Part shown: piece by piece, positions 8,691 to 18,914 of the stretch
How the letters are laid out: each line of letters starts with the position of its first letter
Position numbering within the stretch: position 1 is the stretch's first letter
From: Mesostigma viride
Lineage: Eukaryota > Streptophyta > Mesostigmatophyceae > Mesostigmatales > Mesostigmataceae
Length of the DNA: 52,500 nt
NCBI GenBank assembly: GCA_009746045.1
Contig: RPFO01000412.1
Coordinates: 1,154,813 to 1,207,312, forward strand
Direction of reading: 5' to 3'
Notes under the pieces: model-generated
The model's input: the letters and a program-made list of their open reading frames with translations, nothing else
What the model was told of the DNA's origin: nothing
Database searches by the model: none
Translations under genes and position numbers: made by a program

Positions 8691-10586
8691 ATCTTCCCTA
8701 CCACTACGTGTGCGTCCTCTTATGTTCTTGAATGGTGGTTTAACCGTCCCTCACACTGTTGTAGACCCTTTCTGCATGCTGATGAACTCTTGAATGTCTC
8801 TGTGTTGGTAGATAGCGGTGCGGCTAGCTCCTTTGTGAGCGAAGCCCTAGTTAGGCGTTTAGGACTAGTCCCTACCCCTCACACCAAACCCGTTACTGTT
8901 CATTATGCTGATGGTCGCACCAGTCATTCCCCGGGTACGGTGTCCCTTCCCATGGTTATACAAGGACGTACTGTCAACCTGACGGCCACTATAGGCCCTA
9001 TCACTACCGCTGATGTATTACTAGGATTAGATTGGCACCAGGATAATAAGATTACTATTAATTATGATACCATGGTCATTTGGTTTCCAGATAGCTCTTA
9101 CTGGGTACCTGAACGTCATTATAGATTGGAAAATTTATCCTTGGTAGATATTACTCCTCCTACACCTGTTGATCCTCCTGTAAGACCTATACCTGAAGTA
9201 TTAATGTCCAATGATGAGTTGCGTTCTGAACTAAAGGAATATGGATATTTATTATGTATGTTCCTTCAGTTAGAAGTACAGGAGATACCTATCACTAATA
9301 ATAGTGTGGATATAGATATAAACACAGTGGATACAATAGGAGTGGGATTTACTGAAAATGAAATAGTAAGATACATGGCTGTGATAGATTCCTCAAAGGT
9401 TTTTGAAGAAAAGACTCCTTCTTATCCTCCTCCTCGTTCTGTTTTACACCGTGTAGTTATCAAGGACGGTGCAGTTCCTACGCACTCTCCGATGTATAGA
9501 ATGGGCCCTACCGAGTTAAAGGAACTAAAACAGATTTTAGTGTCATTATTAGAAGCAGGATTGATAGAGCCTAGTAACTCCCCCTACTCAGCTGGTGTCC
9601 TGTTAGTTCCTAAGCCAAATGGCAAGTTTCGCCTAGTTACTGATTATAGGAAGTTGAATGATATTACTGTGAAGTCTAAATACCCTCTACCTCGTATTGA
9701 TGATATATTTAATAAGGTTAAAGGTTCCACTTGTTTCACAGTACTGGATTGTGCGGATGGTTTTTGGCAGTTGCGGATAGCTCCTGAGGATTGCCATAAA
9801 ACCGCCTTTGCTACCCCTTTTGGTCATTACCAGTTTAGAGTAGCGGCTATGGGACTCTGTAACTCGCCTGCCTCTTTTCAAATGTTAATGAATGAAGTGC
9901 TTAGACCTGTTATGGGAAATTCTCATCTTCCTCAGGTGTCCTCTGATCTAAAGGATCCTTCCTTCTCCTCTGTTTCTTTATCTGAGCATGACCGTTCTTG
10001 TGCTCAAGCTTACTTAGATGATATTCTTATTTACTCTCCTGATTTTGAAACGCACCTACGTGATTTAAAGAAAGTATTAGAAATAATGGCTGAAAATTCT
10101 TTGTGGGCGCGCCGTGCTAAAGTGCGTTCGGGTAGGAGTGTCCCATTTTTAGGGCACGTTCTGTCAGATGCCGGGGTCGCTACCGACCCGGATAAAACTA
10201 AGTCAATTCAGGAATGGCCTACTCCTACCGACGTTAAAGGTGTACGTAGTTTCCTAGGAATTGCTTCTTACTATAGGCGTTTTATCCCGCGTTTCGCAAC
10301 TATAGCAGCCCCTATTAATCATTTATTAAAGAAGGATATCCCCTTTGTTTGGAGTAGTGAATGTCAGTCGGCTTTTCAGTGCCTAAAATCCCTACTCCTT
10401 TCCCCTCCTGTACTCATCCTACCGGATACTACTAAACCCTTTGTTGTGGCTACAGATGCTAGTAAAGTAGCTATAGGTGGTGTCCTTCTCCAGGATCAGG
10501 GTCAGGGCTTACAGCCAATTGAGTATATCTCTAGGACAATGCTCCCTGCGGAGCGTAACTATCCGTACACCAGCAGGAACTCTTAG
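8691..10586 (+). CDS. pol: Pol, first part: protease, reverse transcriptase, start of RNase H
   Basis: This frame is open from 8691; there is no convincing ATG, as expected for a gag-pol fusion. The linker just upstream (8597-8790) is read in the preceding frame, with an NGGLTVPHTVVD segment, so a single-base shift near 8770-8790 separates it from the protease. The aspartic protease motif VLVDSGAASSFV lies at about 8802-8837. RT spans roughly 9450-10200 with LVTDYRKLN, FCNSPASF-type and YLDD motifs (YLDD at 10011-10022). About 38 residues, including a Ser-rich stretch, separate the MNEVLRP helix from YLDD, more than is usual. RNase H begins with FVVATDASKVAIGGVLLQ. The frame ends at 10586 inside RNase H because of a one-base shift after NYP near 10565. 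Confidence 0.92.
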   Translation: MFPTTTCASSYVLEWWFNRPSHCCRPFLHADELLNVSVLVDSGAASSFVSEALVRRLGLVPTPHTKPVTVHYADGRTSHSPGTVSLPMVIQGRTVNLTATIGPITTADVLLGLDWHQDNKITINYDTMVIWFPDSSYWVPERHYRLENLSLVDITPPTPVDPPVRPIPEVLMSNDELRSELKEYGYLLCMFLQLEVQEIPITNNSVDIDINTVDTIGVGFTENEIVRYMAVIDSSKVFEEKTPSYPPPRSVLHRVVIKDGAVPTHSPMYRMGPTELKELKQILVSLLEAGLIEPSNSPYSAGVLLVPKPNGKFRLVTDYRKLNDITVKSKYPLPRIDDIFNKVKGSTCFTVLDCADGFWQLRIAPEDCHKTAFATPFGHYQFRVAAMGLCNSPASFQMLMNEVLRPVMGNSHLPQVSSDLKDPSFSSVSLSEHDRSCAQAYLDDILIYSPDFETHLRDLKKVLEIMAENSLWARRAKVRSGRSVPFLGHVLSDAGVATDPDKTKSIQEWPTPTDVKGVRSFLGIASYYRRFIPRFATIAAPINHLLKKDIPFVWSSECQSAFQCLKSLLLSPPVLILPDTTKPFVVATDASKVAIGGVLLQDQGQGLQPIEYISRTMLPAERNYPYTSRNS

Positions 10587-12727
10587 CTGTGGTGTATTGT
10601 TGCCACGCGTGGCAGCACTTCCTTAAAGGTGCTCAATTTGATGTCTGCCTGAATGAACCCTGTGAGCTAGATCCTTATAGGTTAGTTATCCAAACGGATC
10701 ATCGTCCCCTTACCCATCTTCTCTCCCAACCCAACCTTACCCCTCGGCAAGCGCGCTGGATGGAATTTTTAGCACAGTTTTCCCCTTTTAAACTTCAGTA
10801 TGTCAAGGGTGTAGATAACATAGTACCAGATGCACTCTCTCGTCGTGCAGACTATTCCTTCTTCGAGGACCTTGATGTTCTCAATACTACTCTAGTTCCT
10901 ACTACTATGGGTGTAACCCCTTATGGTGAACTACCTGATGATGAATCCTATGCCTACCTCTTTCATACAGCTGTTCGCATGCCTGATCTCCTTTCTCACG
11001 TAGGACTCTCTCTCCCGTGTGAGGCCCTTCCCGTGGCCTCGGTGGGGGGGGAGGGGAAAAATAAAATTTCTATACCGCTTAGCCATATAGCGACTAGGTC
11101 AGGAAAGTCTTATGAAAACGTAGTCCCTCTAGGACCTCCCCTTCTCTTTGGCAAGGCGGTAGGAGATCTCTTTAAACCTGTTCTGGATACTTCTGTAGCG
11201 ATGCCTACCTCTGATCTTGAACGCCTTATTAGTAGATTTACGGCCACTGAGCCGGAAGCATTAGCTGCCATTGCTGCACATCCCCAACAATTAGGCAAGC
11301 ACCCTTGTAAATTTGTAGGTGGGTTTTTATATGTGCAGATAGCAGATTCTCCCCCTCAATGGCGCCTGTATGTCCCTCCTATCTGTCGCTCCTCCTTGCT
11401 CTTTGAGTTGCATGACTTAGCTGCTCATCAGGGTGGTAAACGGGTACGGGACCTAGTAGCCCGCTCTTATTACTGGCCTTCCCTTTATAAGGATGTAGAT
11501 GAGTATGTTAGAACTTGTCAATCTTGCCAGGAAATGAAACCCAATAATGTAGGACAGATAGCAGAACCTAGGACCTTGCCTGACCCCATCATGCCTTGGG
11601 ATTCTATCATGATGGATTTTGTAGGACCTTTTAGAAAGAATGATAGGGGCAATGCCCAAATCCTTGTGTTCATAGATCGTTTTACTCGTATGTGCCATCT
11701 TGTGCCGTGTCCTTTAGAACTCACCGCACGTGATTGCGCACGCCTATACCTCAATAATGTATATAGATATCATGGATTGAGTAGGCAGTTTATTAGTGAT
11801 AAGGATAAATTATTTACCTCAGATTTTTGGCAGCAGTTTTTCGCTGCCATCGGTACCAAGGTTACCTACGGTACTGCCTACCACTCCTCCTCCTCTCATT
11901 TAGTAGAGCGTCTTAATAGAGTAGTAGAAGAAGCGCTTAGGCACTATGTTAATGGCTCGGGTAGTGATTGGGAGGATTATTTATGTTTGGTAGAGTTCTC
12001 CCTCAACAATTGTCCCCAAGCTGCGCATGGATATACGCCCTTCTTCTTAGATACTGGTAGACAGCCCCTTACCCCTACCTCTCTCTTAGCTAGTCCTCTA
12101 CGGGACAAGGATGATGTGTCCCGAGATACTGTAGAAGGTGTACAGTCCTTACTAGATAGAATGAAAACTGCTCATGACCACGCGATCTCAGGGTACCAAA
12201 AAGCTCAGGCTAAGTACCTTGCTAGGTTGCGTGCCTCCTTAGATAGACGAGCACCTGAGATAGAAATAGGAGATCTAGTATTAGTAGAAGGCCCCCGTGT
12301 TGGCCGTTTTGCTCATAAGTTTGAAGCAGAACTGAAGGTCAAACTTAGGCCCGCCTTCTTAGGACCCTTCCATGTGTTGTCTAGGGTAGGAAATTTCTTA
12401 TATAAAGTCGATATCCCTACCTCCTGGCAAACGCATTCAAACACCTTCCATAGGAGCCAGCTTAAACTGTACCATCCTAGTACGTTCGCTGGCAGGGAGT
12501 TAGCGCCTGCCCCTTTAGAGCATAACCCTGACACTGGGGAAGTAGAAGACGAAGTAGAAAGCATCGTGGCCCATAGAGATATCAAAAAGGGCCGCGGTAC
12601 CCAGCGTCAGTATAAAGTGAAGTGGATGTATGCTCGTAGTGAAGTAGATAAGGTTTGGTATACGGAGAGTGAGCTAGATGGGTGTAGTCGCCTGCTGCAG
12701 GAATATAAAACCCTGCACAAGCTCTAG
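10566..12727 (+). CDS. pol: Pol, second part: rest of RNase H, integrase, chromodomain
   Basis: This frame continues RNase H directly, with the QQELLAVVY-type segment at the break, then TDHRPLTHLL and DALSRRAD. The integrase has an H-x-H...C-x2-C zinc region at about 11405-11530 (HDLAAHQ, CQSCQEMK). The catalytic core residues are Asp in MMDFVG (about 11615), Asp in FISDKDKLF and Glu in HLVERLNR (about 11910). A chromodomain-like C-terminus covers about 12540-12715 with VESIVAHR, QYKVKW and VWYTESEL; in chromoviruses this domain guides integration to marked chromatin. A G8-A-G4-A4 purine run at 11044-11060 lies upstream of the integrase. Stop TAG is at 12725-12727. Apart from the single frame break it looks functional. 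Confidence 0.92.
11044..11060 (+). other. Internal polypurine run (possible central PPT)
   Basis: G8-A-G4-A4 lies inside pol between RNase H and integrase and closely resembles the 3' PPT context. Central PPTs are known in some retroelements for a second plus-strand start. A role here is inferred from sequence similarity only. Confidence 0.4.
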
Positions 12728-12803
12728 TTGTAGGCCTTCTCCTCTCTTATGTTATGTCTGCTGTCGACGGGTGGTTGGTTGTCCCCTCCCCTCCGCAGCC
12801 GTC

Positions 12804-15089
12804 ATGTCAGAGCCTACCCCTCCGGCTGAGAGCCCGCTGCCGTCCCTGCCCCTACCGGACCCTGAGCTGTACTTCGAGGCCCTTCCGGGCCGTTGGGTTC
12901 ACGGTCTAGTTTCCCGGGTGGCGTCGTGCATCCGGCCCTCCAGGCCCAGCATGCGGGCATAGTCAGGGCGGCTCTCTTCGGGGTCACGTGGTACGGTCCT
13001 TCCCCTGCTGAACCGCATCAGCTTGTTTTGCACGGATTTGACGATGCCGGCCACTGTTTGCTAGAATGTGGCTCCAGCTGTCCAGCCCTGGGACAGATAG
13101 CTGCGATTCTCCAGTGCCCCAGGGTGTTTTCCTACCTTTCTACCCCTGTGGGCCGCTCTGCCTACGGGATGTGTTCCCCTGGCTTCCTGCCGAGGGTGAT
13201 GCGGAGCTGGATGAGAACCCCTGCGACCTGTTACGGGCCGTAGAGTTTATGGAGATAGCAGACCAGAACGCGGGTGTAGGATTTGGCGACCCTACCCCTA
13301 CGGACGCGCCGGTAGAGGCGCAGTATTCCCCTGAGTATTCGGCCTCCCCTGCGGCGTCCTCCTCTTCAGTGTCGGCGCCTTCCCCTGTCCCGTCTTCACC
13401 GAGGTCGGTCCTGTGCGCATCGGTGGAGCCTACCCCTTCGGGCTCTGGTCGTGAGCCTGATCCTCTTGCGGCGACAGTTTCTGCGATGCAGGCGCAGATC
13501 CAGTCCCTGACGGCGGCCTTCGGGGCCTTCATGGCGGCCCAGGCGCACGCTCCAGCCACGCCAGGTGGGGTGTCTGTTGCAGCTGTGCCCCCTTCCCCTT
13601 CGGTCGCCTCGGCGTCTACGGTTCCCTCTGGTGCTGCAGCTCCTACGCCTTCGGCTACCGCTGCGCCTGCTACTGACGTACCTGCGCCTCGGCGCGAGTC
13701 CGCCGTCCCAGTGGCAGCGCCCGCCGCCGCCGCGTCCGAGCCGCCCACCACGTCAGCGCCGCCCTCGCGGGGTTTCTTCAGCGACCCGGGCGGTCTTCCC
13801 AGGCTTTGGGAGGGCGGTCCTCCGCAGAGGATCCCGGTGCCTGACTGGAGCTTGGACGGTAACCAGTCGTATGCCGGATTGCCTGTCCCCACGGGTCCTA
13901 TTTTCAACATGTGGCCTGGTGGTGCTCCACCCCCAGAGACCGGCGCGCCAGTTGCGGAGGCGGGTCCGTCGCGACCCCCTGCGGCCTCGGGTCCGACGCG
14001 GCCCCCTGTTGTACCGGCACCTTCTGCGCCTGTGCCGGTTCCTACCCCTTCGTCGGCCCCTGCCCCTTCGGCCCCGCGGTCTTTGGCTGCGGTTGTTCGG
14101 TCCAGTGGCTCTGACCCGCGCGCCACCCGCGCTGCCGATTCCCTTCGGGAGTTGTCAGAGGGCGATCGGGATCGGGCCCCTTCTGTGGTGCATGCGACTC
14201 CGGAGTCGCGCGACACGCCTGTCTTCGGGTATGGTATGTCTGCGCTCGCTTGCCGCCAGTGTGACCTGCCGCGCGCCTCCGCCGAGCTGGCCATTTCGCC
14301 CATGTCCTACGGGTTCTCCCAGGTGTGTCGGGCGCCGCGGGACCGTAACCTACCAGTTGAGACTGATCGGCCTCCTTTCGACATGGTTATTTTGGCTGAT
14401 CCGGTGTTCCAGGGTGAGATCCTGGTTCGGCGCGTCCTGTACCGCTGGGCGCGGCGCCACAATGACTTGGACACCTACGGCGGGTTCCAGTGGGCTACCC
14501 TCCGCCTCTGGGCATTATGGCCTCAGATGCTCTTACGGTAGATTTTCCTGCGGTGCCGGGTGCCACGTACAGCACCGTCCTTCAGCCCATCCTAGAGTGG
14601 GATGCCCGTCGTCCAGCGCCCATCCCGGGCCAGGGTTTGGACTCTCGGGGTCATCCTCCTCCCCGGGCTAGCGACTACCTTGAGACGTTCGGGTCGCGAC
14701 AGTGTGCCCGCCGGTGGCGCTCCCGCGAGATTCGGCACATCCGGTTGTGGCCGTCCAACGTGGAGCCCCTGGTAGATCTGTTTTTCCCGACGGGTATGCG
14801 CCCTCGGATCCGGTATCATCGCCTGCTCCTTCGGGCTCTCTGCCTGATCGCGGTAGAGCCTTTCCTACGCCTCTTTGCCTGCGGTTTCCTGGACTGGGCC
14901 CGGGGCCAGGTCGTTCTTACACAGCATAGGTACTACTGGGCCTTCCTGGGACTTTTCCCTGACGGCGTGTGGGCCGATGTTTTCCTCACTGTAGATAGGC
15001 ACGACAATGCTGAGGATGTGTCTCACTACCAGGCTTACCTGGATGTCCTGCTGGCCTCCCGTGGTACCTACCAGACGGATGGCCATTAG
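12804..15089 (+). pseudogene. GC-rich extra ORF region after pol, broken into overlapping frames
   Basis: Between the pol stop and the 3' LTR is a long coding-like stretch in four successive frames: ATG 12804-12962 (begins MSEPTPPAESP), then about 12920-13243, 13066-14541 and about 14510-15089. Each change is in the same -1 sense, as if single bases were missing. The composite contains an N-terminal region with a FEALPGRW segment, a short helix with AATVSAMQAQIQSLTAAFGA, about 200 residues of Pro/Ala/Ser-rich linker, and a C-terminal domain rich in Arg, Trp, Phe and Leu (segments LFFPTGMRPRIRY, LLLRALCLIAVEPF, TQHRYYWAFLGLFPDG). No known retroelement domain is seen. Base composition is much richer in GC than gag-pol. 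An acquired gene, an env-like product or a structural protein are possible. Confidence 0.6.
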
Positions 15090-15447
15090 ATAGAGGGCCT
15101 TAGGCCCGACCTGAGGGTGTTGTCCCTCCGGTATGTAGAGTCGCCCTCATGTTCTGGCCAGTTGACTGGTCGTTCTTGGTCCTTGGTGCTGATTGGTTTA
15201 CTCTGTGTGTCCTGCCCAGTGCCGTTCCCCCCGGCAAGGACTTTGTTCCAGGCAGTTAGGGGAACCTACCACCAGGCTTGGTGCTGGCTAACCCTACACC
15301 TCCAGGCGTGGTGGTGGAGACCGTGTGAACTATTGGTGCCTTGTATCTTGGATGGCCTGCTGACTGTGTTAGTGTGTGCTGGGTGCATTAGGTTTCCTAC
15401 CCCTTGTTTTCCTCCCTGTGCGTAGGGAGAGGGCTCCCTACCTTTGT
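15090..15447 (+). other. Retrotransposon 3' untranslated region
   Basis: About 360 bases after the last stop of the extra ORF and before the polypurine tract. The stretch is T/G-rich with no recognisable motif. Confidence 0.6.
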
Positions 15448-15457
15448 GGGGGGGAGG
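15448..15457 (+). other. Polypurine tract
   Basis: GGGGGGGAGG directly abuts the TGTTACG start of the 3' LTR. This is the expected plus-strand primer position. Confidence 0.85.
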
Positions 15458-16030
15458 TGTTACGTCGCGTAACAATTCGTTGTAGTTACGGACGTAAATT
15501 AGGTCTTTTGCCTCGGTTGTCCCTAGGTTTACGTTTAGGCTCCTACCGGGACATTATTGTCCTCGTAACAGTACTGTGGTACATTGGGTGCCGTTGGGCG
15601 CCGCGCCGCGTACTTTACTAGTGGTCCTGATCCTGTGGTAGAATGTAGTGGACCAGCGTGCATCAGTAGATGTAGTGGACCAGCGTGCATCTGTAGGCGA
15701 GGGCCATGTCGGCCCGAGCGTGTTGGACCGTTGGTGACCATTTATGCGCGTTCTACCCCTTGTGTGTGCACTCGGCGTGTGTTAAATGAATTAACACATA
15801 TAGGCTTGGGTCACGGCAGTGTAGTTGTGTTTCCTTCCTCTATTCCTGGAGTAAACGGGTTTTGATAAATGGTTGTATGGCGTATTATAGTAACACTTAC
15901 GTTAACGCATTGAGATCAGCTCCGTCACGTTCGTCTTTCGCCAGAGGGTTAAGTAGAGGAGGCCTGACCAGTTTAGGTAGTATCAGGCCCATTAGAGGTA
16001 GAGGTGGAGGTAGATATCCGCGGCGTAACA
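15458..16030 (+). repeat. 3' LTR
   Basis: 573 bases identical to the 5' LTR except C at 15906 (T at 5691). It ends CGTAACA and is followed by the target duplication. Confidence 0.97.
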
Positions 16031-16035
16031 CCTTG
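16031..16035. repeat. Target site duplication CCTTG, right
   Basis: Matches 5238-5242 exactly and marks the integration point within the LINE ORF1-like pseudogene. Confidence 0.95.
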
Positions 16036-16411
16036 GTGAGATCAAGCTGGCCGCCCACCGCCTTTCCCGCTAGCGGGGTAAGGCAGGGGCGCCTCCGCTT
16101 CTTCTCACCTTCAAATGAGAACCCAGCTAGCGGACAAGATTTCGTTTCTCAGACGCCGCAAGCGGCTCGAGAAGACTCCCTTCACCTTGGACGACGACTT
16201 GACCCTGGCGCAGCAACAACGGCGACGGGAGCTATATGGCCGACAGTACCTCTGCAGCTCCGGCAGATCGACCGCGGCGGGGAAGCCGGTGTACTGGAAG
16301 GGGGCGACCATCTATACGTCGGCCACAACTGAGCCCTGGCAAGCGACCCCAGCGGCCCCAGCACTGACCTCCAGATGCCCCAGCTTAGTAGGGGCATGCA
16401 TACAGCAGTAG
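16036..16411 (+). pseudogene. LINE ORF1-like pseudogene, 3' part
   Basis: Continuation of the 4690-5237 remnant. It reads RLRFFSPSNE and, after a frame change at the ATG at 16115, LADKISFLRRRKRLEKTPF, LDDDLTLAQQQRRREL and KPVYWKGATIY. The order hydrophobic-strand, LRRRKRL, LDDDLT-x-AQQ-x-RREL, YWKGA is the pattern of the C-terminal domain of LINE ORF1-type proteins, in which the RNA strand-binding module ends in a tryptophan/glycine turn. The frame closes at 16411. The family is inferred from the pattern. Confidence 0.6.
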
Positions 16412-16619
16412 TAGTGTAGAATAGTCAGGCCTATTCTTTACCTTGTACATGTACGCCTACTACATGCCCTATACCAGCTGATGCCTTAAATTATAACATG
16501 CCTCCGTGGGGAGATCATGTAGCACGTATTCCTTGATGGCAGGGTGGAGGTGGAGGAAGCCGCGTAATCGAACTAACCTAACTCTAAGCTATCTAGTCTA
16601 TAAAATCCTAACTACACTA

Positions 16620-17515
16620 CTCAGCAAAACGCCCCTTCCTCTTAGGGGGTGGTGGCTTGCCCACAGGGGCTGGCGTGTGAGCCTGGACAATTTTCTGCCA
16701 CCGCTTCTTGTTCTGTGCATGGCAGTCCAAAGATGAGGAAGAGGGAGTGGATGCGGTGTTCAAACTGAGCTGGGACCACTAGGTCGGCCAGCAACATCTG
16801 GATGTAGTTCATGGCAGGTTTACCTAGCTTCCTGGGAATGCATGTCCTTGGGGCCAGGCCAGGTCAAAATATGCCGCCCCGATTAGCCAAGCTGCTGGGG
16901 GCCGGCCATGCAGACCAAGGGCGGTGTTGACCTGGCTGGTATACGAGCAAGATGTCCTACAAATGCTAGCCTACGCTGCCTAATCTCATCCGAAATACGA
17001 GGCATACCTGATACAAAGACTCTAATGACCTACGCTGGGAAAACGGCTACATTCAGGACCTGTCGGAGCATCCTGTAAACCGTGCCGTCGAGCTTAGCTG
17101 CCAGTGTGTCCGTGAGTGTCCACGCCTCGGCGCCATACGTAAGCACCGTGAGGACGAGGACCTTGAAGAGCATGCGCTTGCGGTGCTCGCCCAGGCCCTT
17201 CGAGCGCCAGTAGTAGGGGGTGAGCAAACGGAGCCGGAACCAGGCCAGGCCGATGCGGGTCTCCACATCGTCGGCGGTGTCAGGGAGCATGCTCCCCAGC
17301 AGTTTGAAGCGGTCACGGAACGGGACCTCCGTCCGGCCCGTCGAGCAGGCGCGGCAGCGGGGGGCGACTGGAGGCCCCAATCACCATCGCCTCAGTTTTG
17401 ACACTAATCTCCAACCCCACCGCCCTCGCCTCCAAGCCCAGACAGTCCAGCCAGGTCTGAATGTGCTCGGGGCGCGCGATGAGGGTGGTGTCATCCGCAT
17501 AAATCAGGTCAGCTG
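16620..17515 (-). pseudogene. LINE reverse-transcriptase C-terminal region, copy B
   Basis: On the minus strand, 17380-17030 is open for 116 codons with FRDRFKLLGSMLPDTADDVETRIG, broken here as FKLLGSMLPDT and VETRIGLAWFRLRLL, then LFKVLVLTVLTYGAEAWTLT and a MLRQVLNV end. This ordered set is typical of the region after the palm in plant and algal non-LTR reverse transcriptases. The flanks at 16620-17030 match 2325-2990 but are no longer open. It lacks the catalytic palm and is a fragment. Confidence 0.85.
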
Positions 17516-17559
17516 ATGCCTTAGCATTATTTAGTCATGTACATGTGTGCCTACACCGA

Positions 17560-18124
17560 GGTCAACTACCCTCCTTCAGGCCGCTTCAAGCTGCTCGGCA
17601 GTTGGCTTCCCGACTGCGAGGACGACATGACTCGACACGGATCGGTATGGCGTGGGCGCACCTCCATGACCGCCGCCGCTGGTGGAGCAACCCCGCCCTA
17701 CCCCGGATCGTCAAGCGTGACCTCTTCAAGGTCGTCATTCTGAGGATCCTGACCTACGGCGCCGAGACCTGGACACTGACGCAGGAGCTGGAGCAACGAC
17801 TCGACGGCAACGTCACCAAGATGCTGCGCAAGGCCCTTAACATCCCCTTTGGTTTGCACATTAGTAATGAGGATTTGTACGCTGATTTTTCCCTATGTTT
17901 CCCACATTATTAGGCACAGGCGCCTGGGCCTAGCCGGGCACCTGGCCCGCACAGATCAGGTAGACACATCAGATAGACTAGCTGGCACCAAGCCCGCCCA
18001 GTCTGGGCGATATGTCCTCACCTGGCGTGCCACCCGTGGACTTTTCGTGATAGACTCGGCATGGACATGTGCTACACTTGACGTGACGGGCTCACACCCG
18101 GGCAGCCTCCTGGTTTGTCTGTAA
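17560..18124 (+). pseudogene. LINE reverse-transcriptase C-terminal region, opposite strand
   Basis: The plus strand reads RFKLLGSWLPDCEDD, then after one frame change DLFKVVILRILTYGAETWTL, MLRKALNI and RRLGLAGHLARTD. This is the same protein region as copy B but in the opposite orientation and from a diverged family member. The RRLGLAGHLAR end is the usual C-terminal segment of such proteins. It may belong to the LINE whose ORF1 remnant lies at 4690-16411, with copy B inserted between. Confidence 0.8.
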
Positions 18125-18419
18125 TATGGAGGCAGATGGTGAGCAAGGATAGATGGCAAGTAGTGATGAAGGAGACCACCCCCAAGTCTGTGGGGGCTCC
18201 GTGTGTGACCGCGTATATATGGCATTCATAGCGATTCGGGCCGCGGTGCCCACACCCCTGTAGTACTAGGACCTAGATAGCTTACACCATCCATTCCATC
18301 CCATGTTCCCCTCCCACTGAGGACTTATGCTCACGTGACGCAGTCACGTGTCTATTGGGTTAATTAATTAATTAATTGATGTGTGCCTATGATGTGCCAC
18401 ACACCAGATGATGCCTAGC

Positions 18420-18720
18420 TTTATTTACTTATGCTGTGCCCATGCAGAGAGTCACTCTCTGCTGAGAAGCCATGCCCTAGCTAGCCTTTGTATAGCCATG
18501 ATGATCTTCCCCCCTATGTCTGCGCCGTTCGGTAGGTGCTGGAGTATATAGTGGTGTGCAGGTGCACTTTGTGCACCCAGAGGCCAGAGCAGGTGTAGTT
18601 TACACCCTACCCTTGCAGGAAGTAGCCCAGAGTGTATTAAAAGCCATATGCCCCTTCTCAGGGATATGCATGTGCTACATATATTCCCAACGGAGCTATG
18701 TTCCAATTCAATTCAATGAC
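18420..18720. repeat. Dispersed repeat segment, copy 2 of 3
   Basis: Shares TGCAGAGAG...CTCTCTG, AGCCATGCCCTAGCT, ATGATGATCTTCC, GCCATATGCCCCTTCTCAGG and CCCAACGGAGC blocks with 18915-19210, and more weakly with 3205-3480. A run of ATTA units lies just upstream at about 18360-18380. Confidence 0.75.
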
Positions 18721-18914
18721 GTGATCGACGACAATAATGAACAAACATGGGGACAGGCAGCCATGCCTAGAATGTTTGCCTCGCTGTGCCAACACACCTA
18801 GTCATGTGCCGCCAACGCACGGTACACAACCAGCCATAGCCTTAGCCTAGTCCTAGTACAGCCATGCTACGCCCTGGCTATGTTTAGCCAAGCCATGCCT
18901 ATAATGGGACCCCC

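Larger units (their letters stand above)
5243..16030 (+). mobile_element. Ty3/gypsy chromovirus LTR retrotransposon with two extra ORFs
   Basis: A complete 10,788 bp element. It has 573 bp LTRs (5243-5815 and 15458-16030), a 5 bp target duplication, a primer site from 5817, a polypurine tract just before the 3' LTR, gag with a CCHC knuckle, and pol in the order protease, RT, RNase H, integrase, chromodomain. RNase H before integrase plus the C-terminal chromodomain places it among chromoviruses. The LTRs differ only at 5691 (T) versus 15906 (C), so the insertion is recent. Two non-standard coding regions are present: a small viroplasmin-like ORF at 6347-6739 and a GC-rich region at 12804-15089. 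Several single-base frame breaks interrupt pol and the 3' ORF. Orientation is plus. Confidence 0.97.

Noticed and set aside
13140-14303. 387-codon minus-strand ORF
   Set aside because: It is the antisense shadow of the GC-rich retrotransposon ORF. The plus reading has the expected element orientation and better-structured composition.
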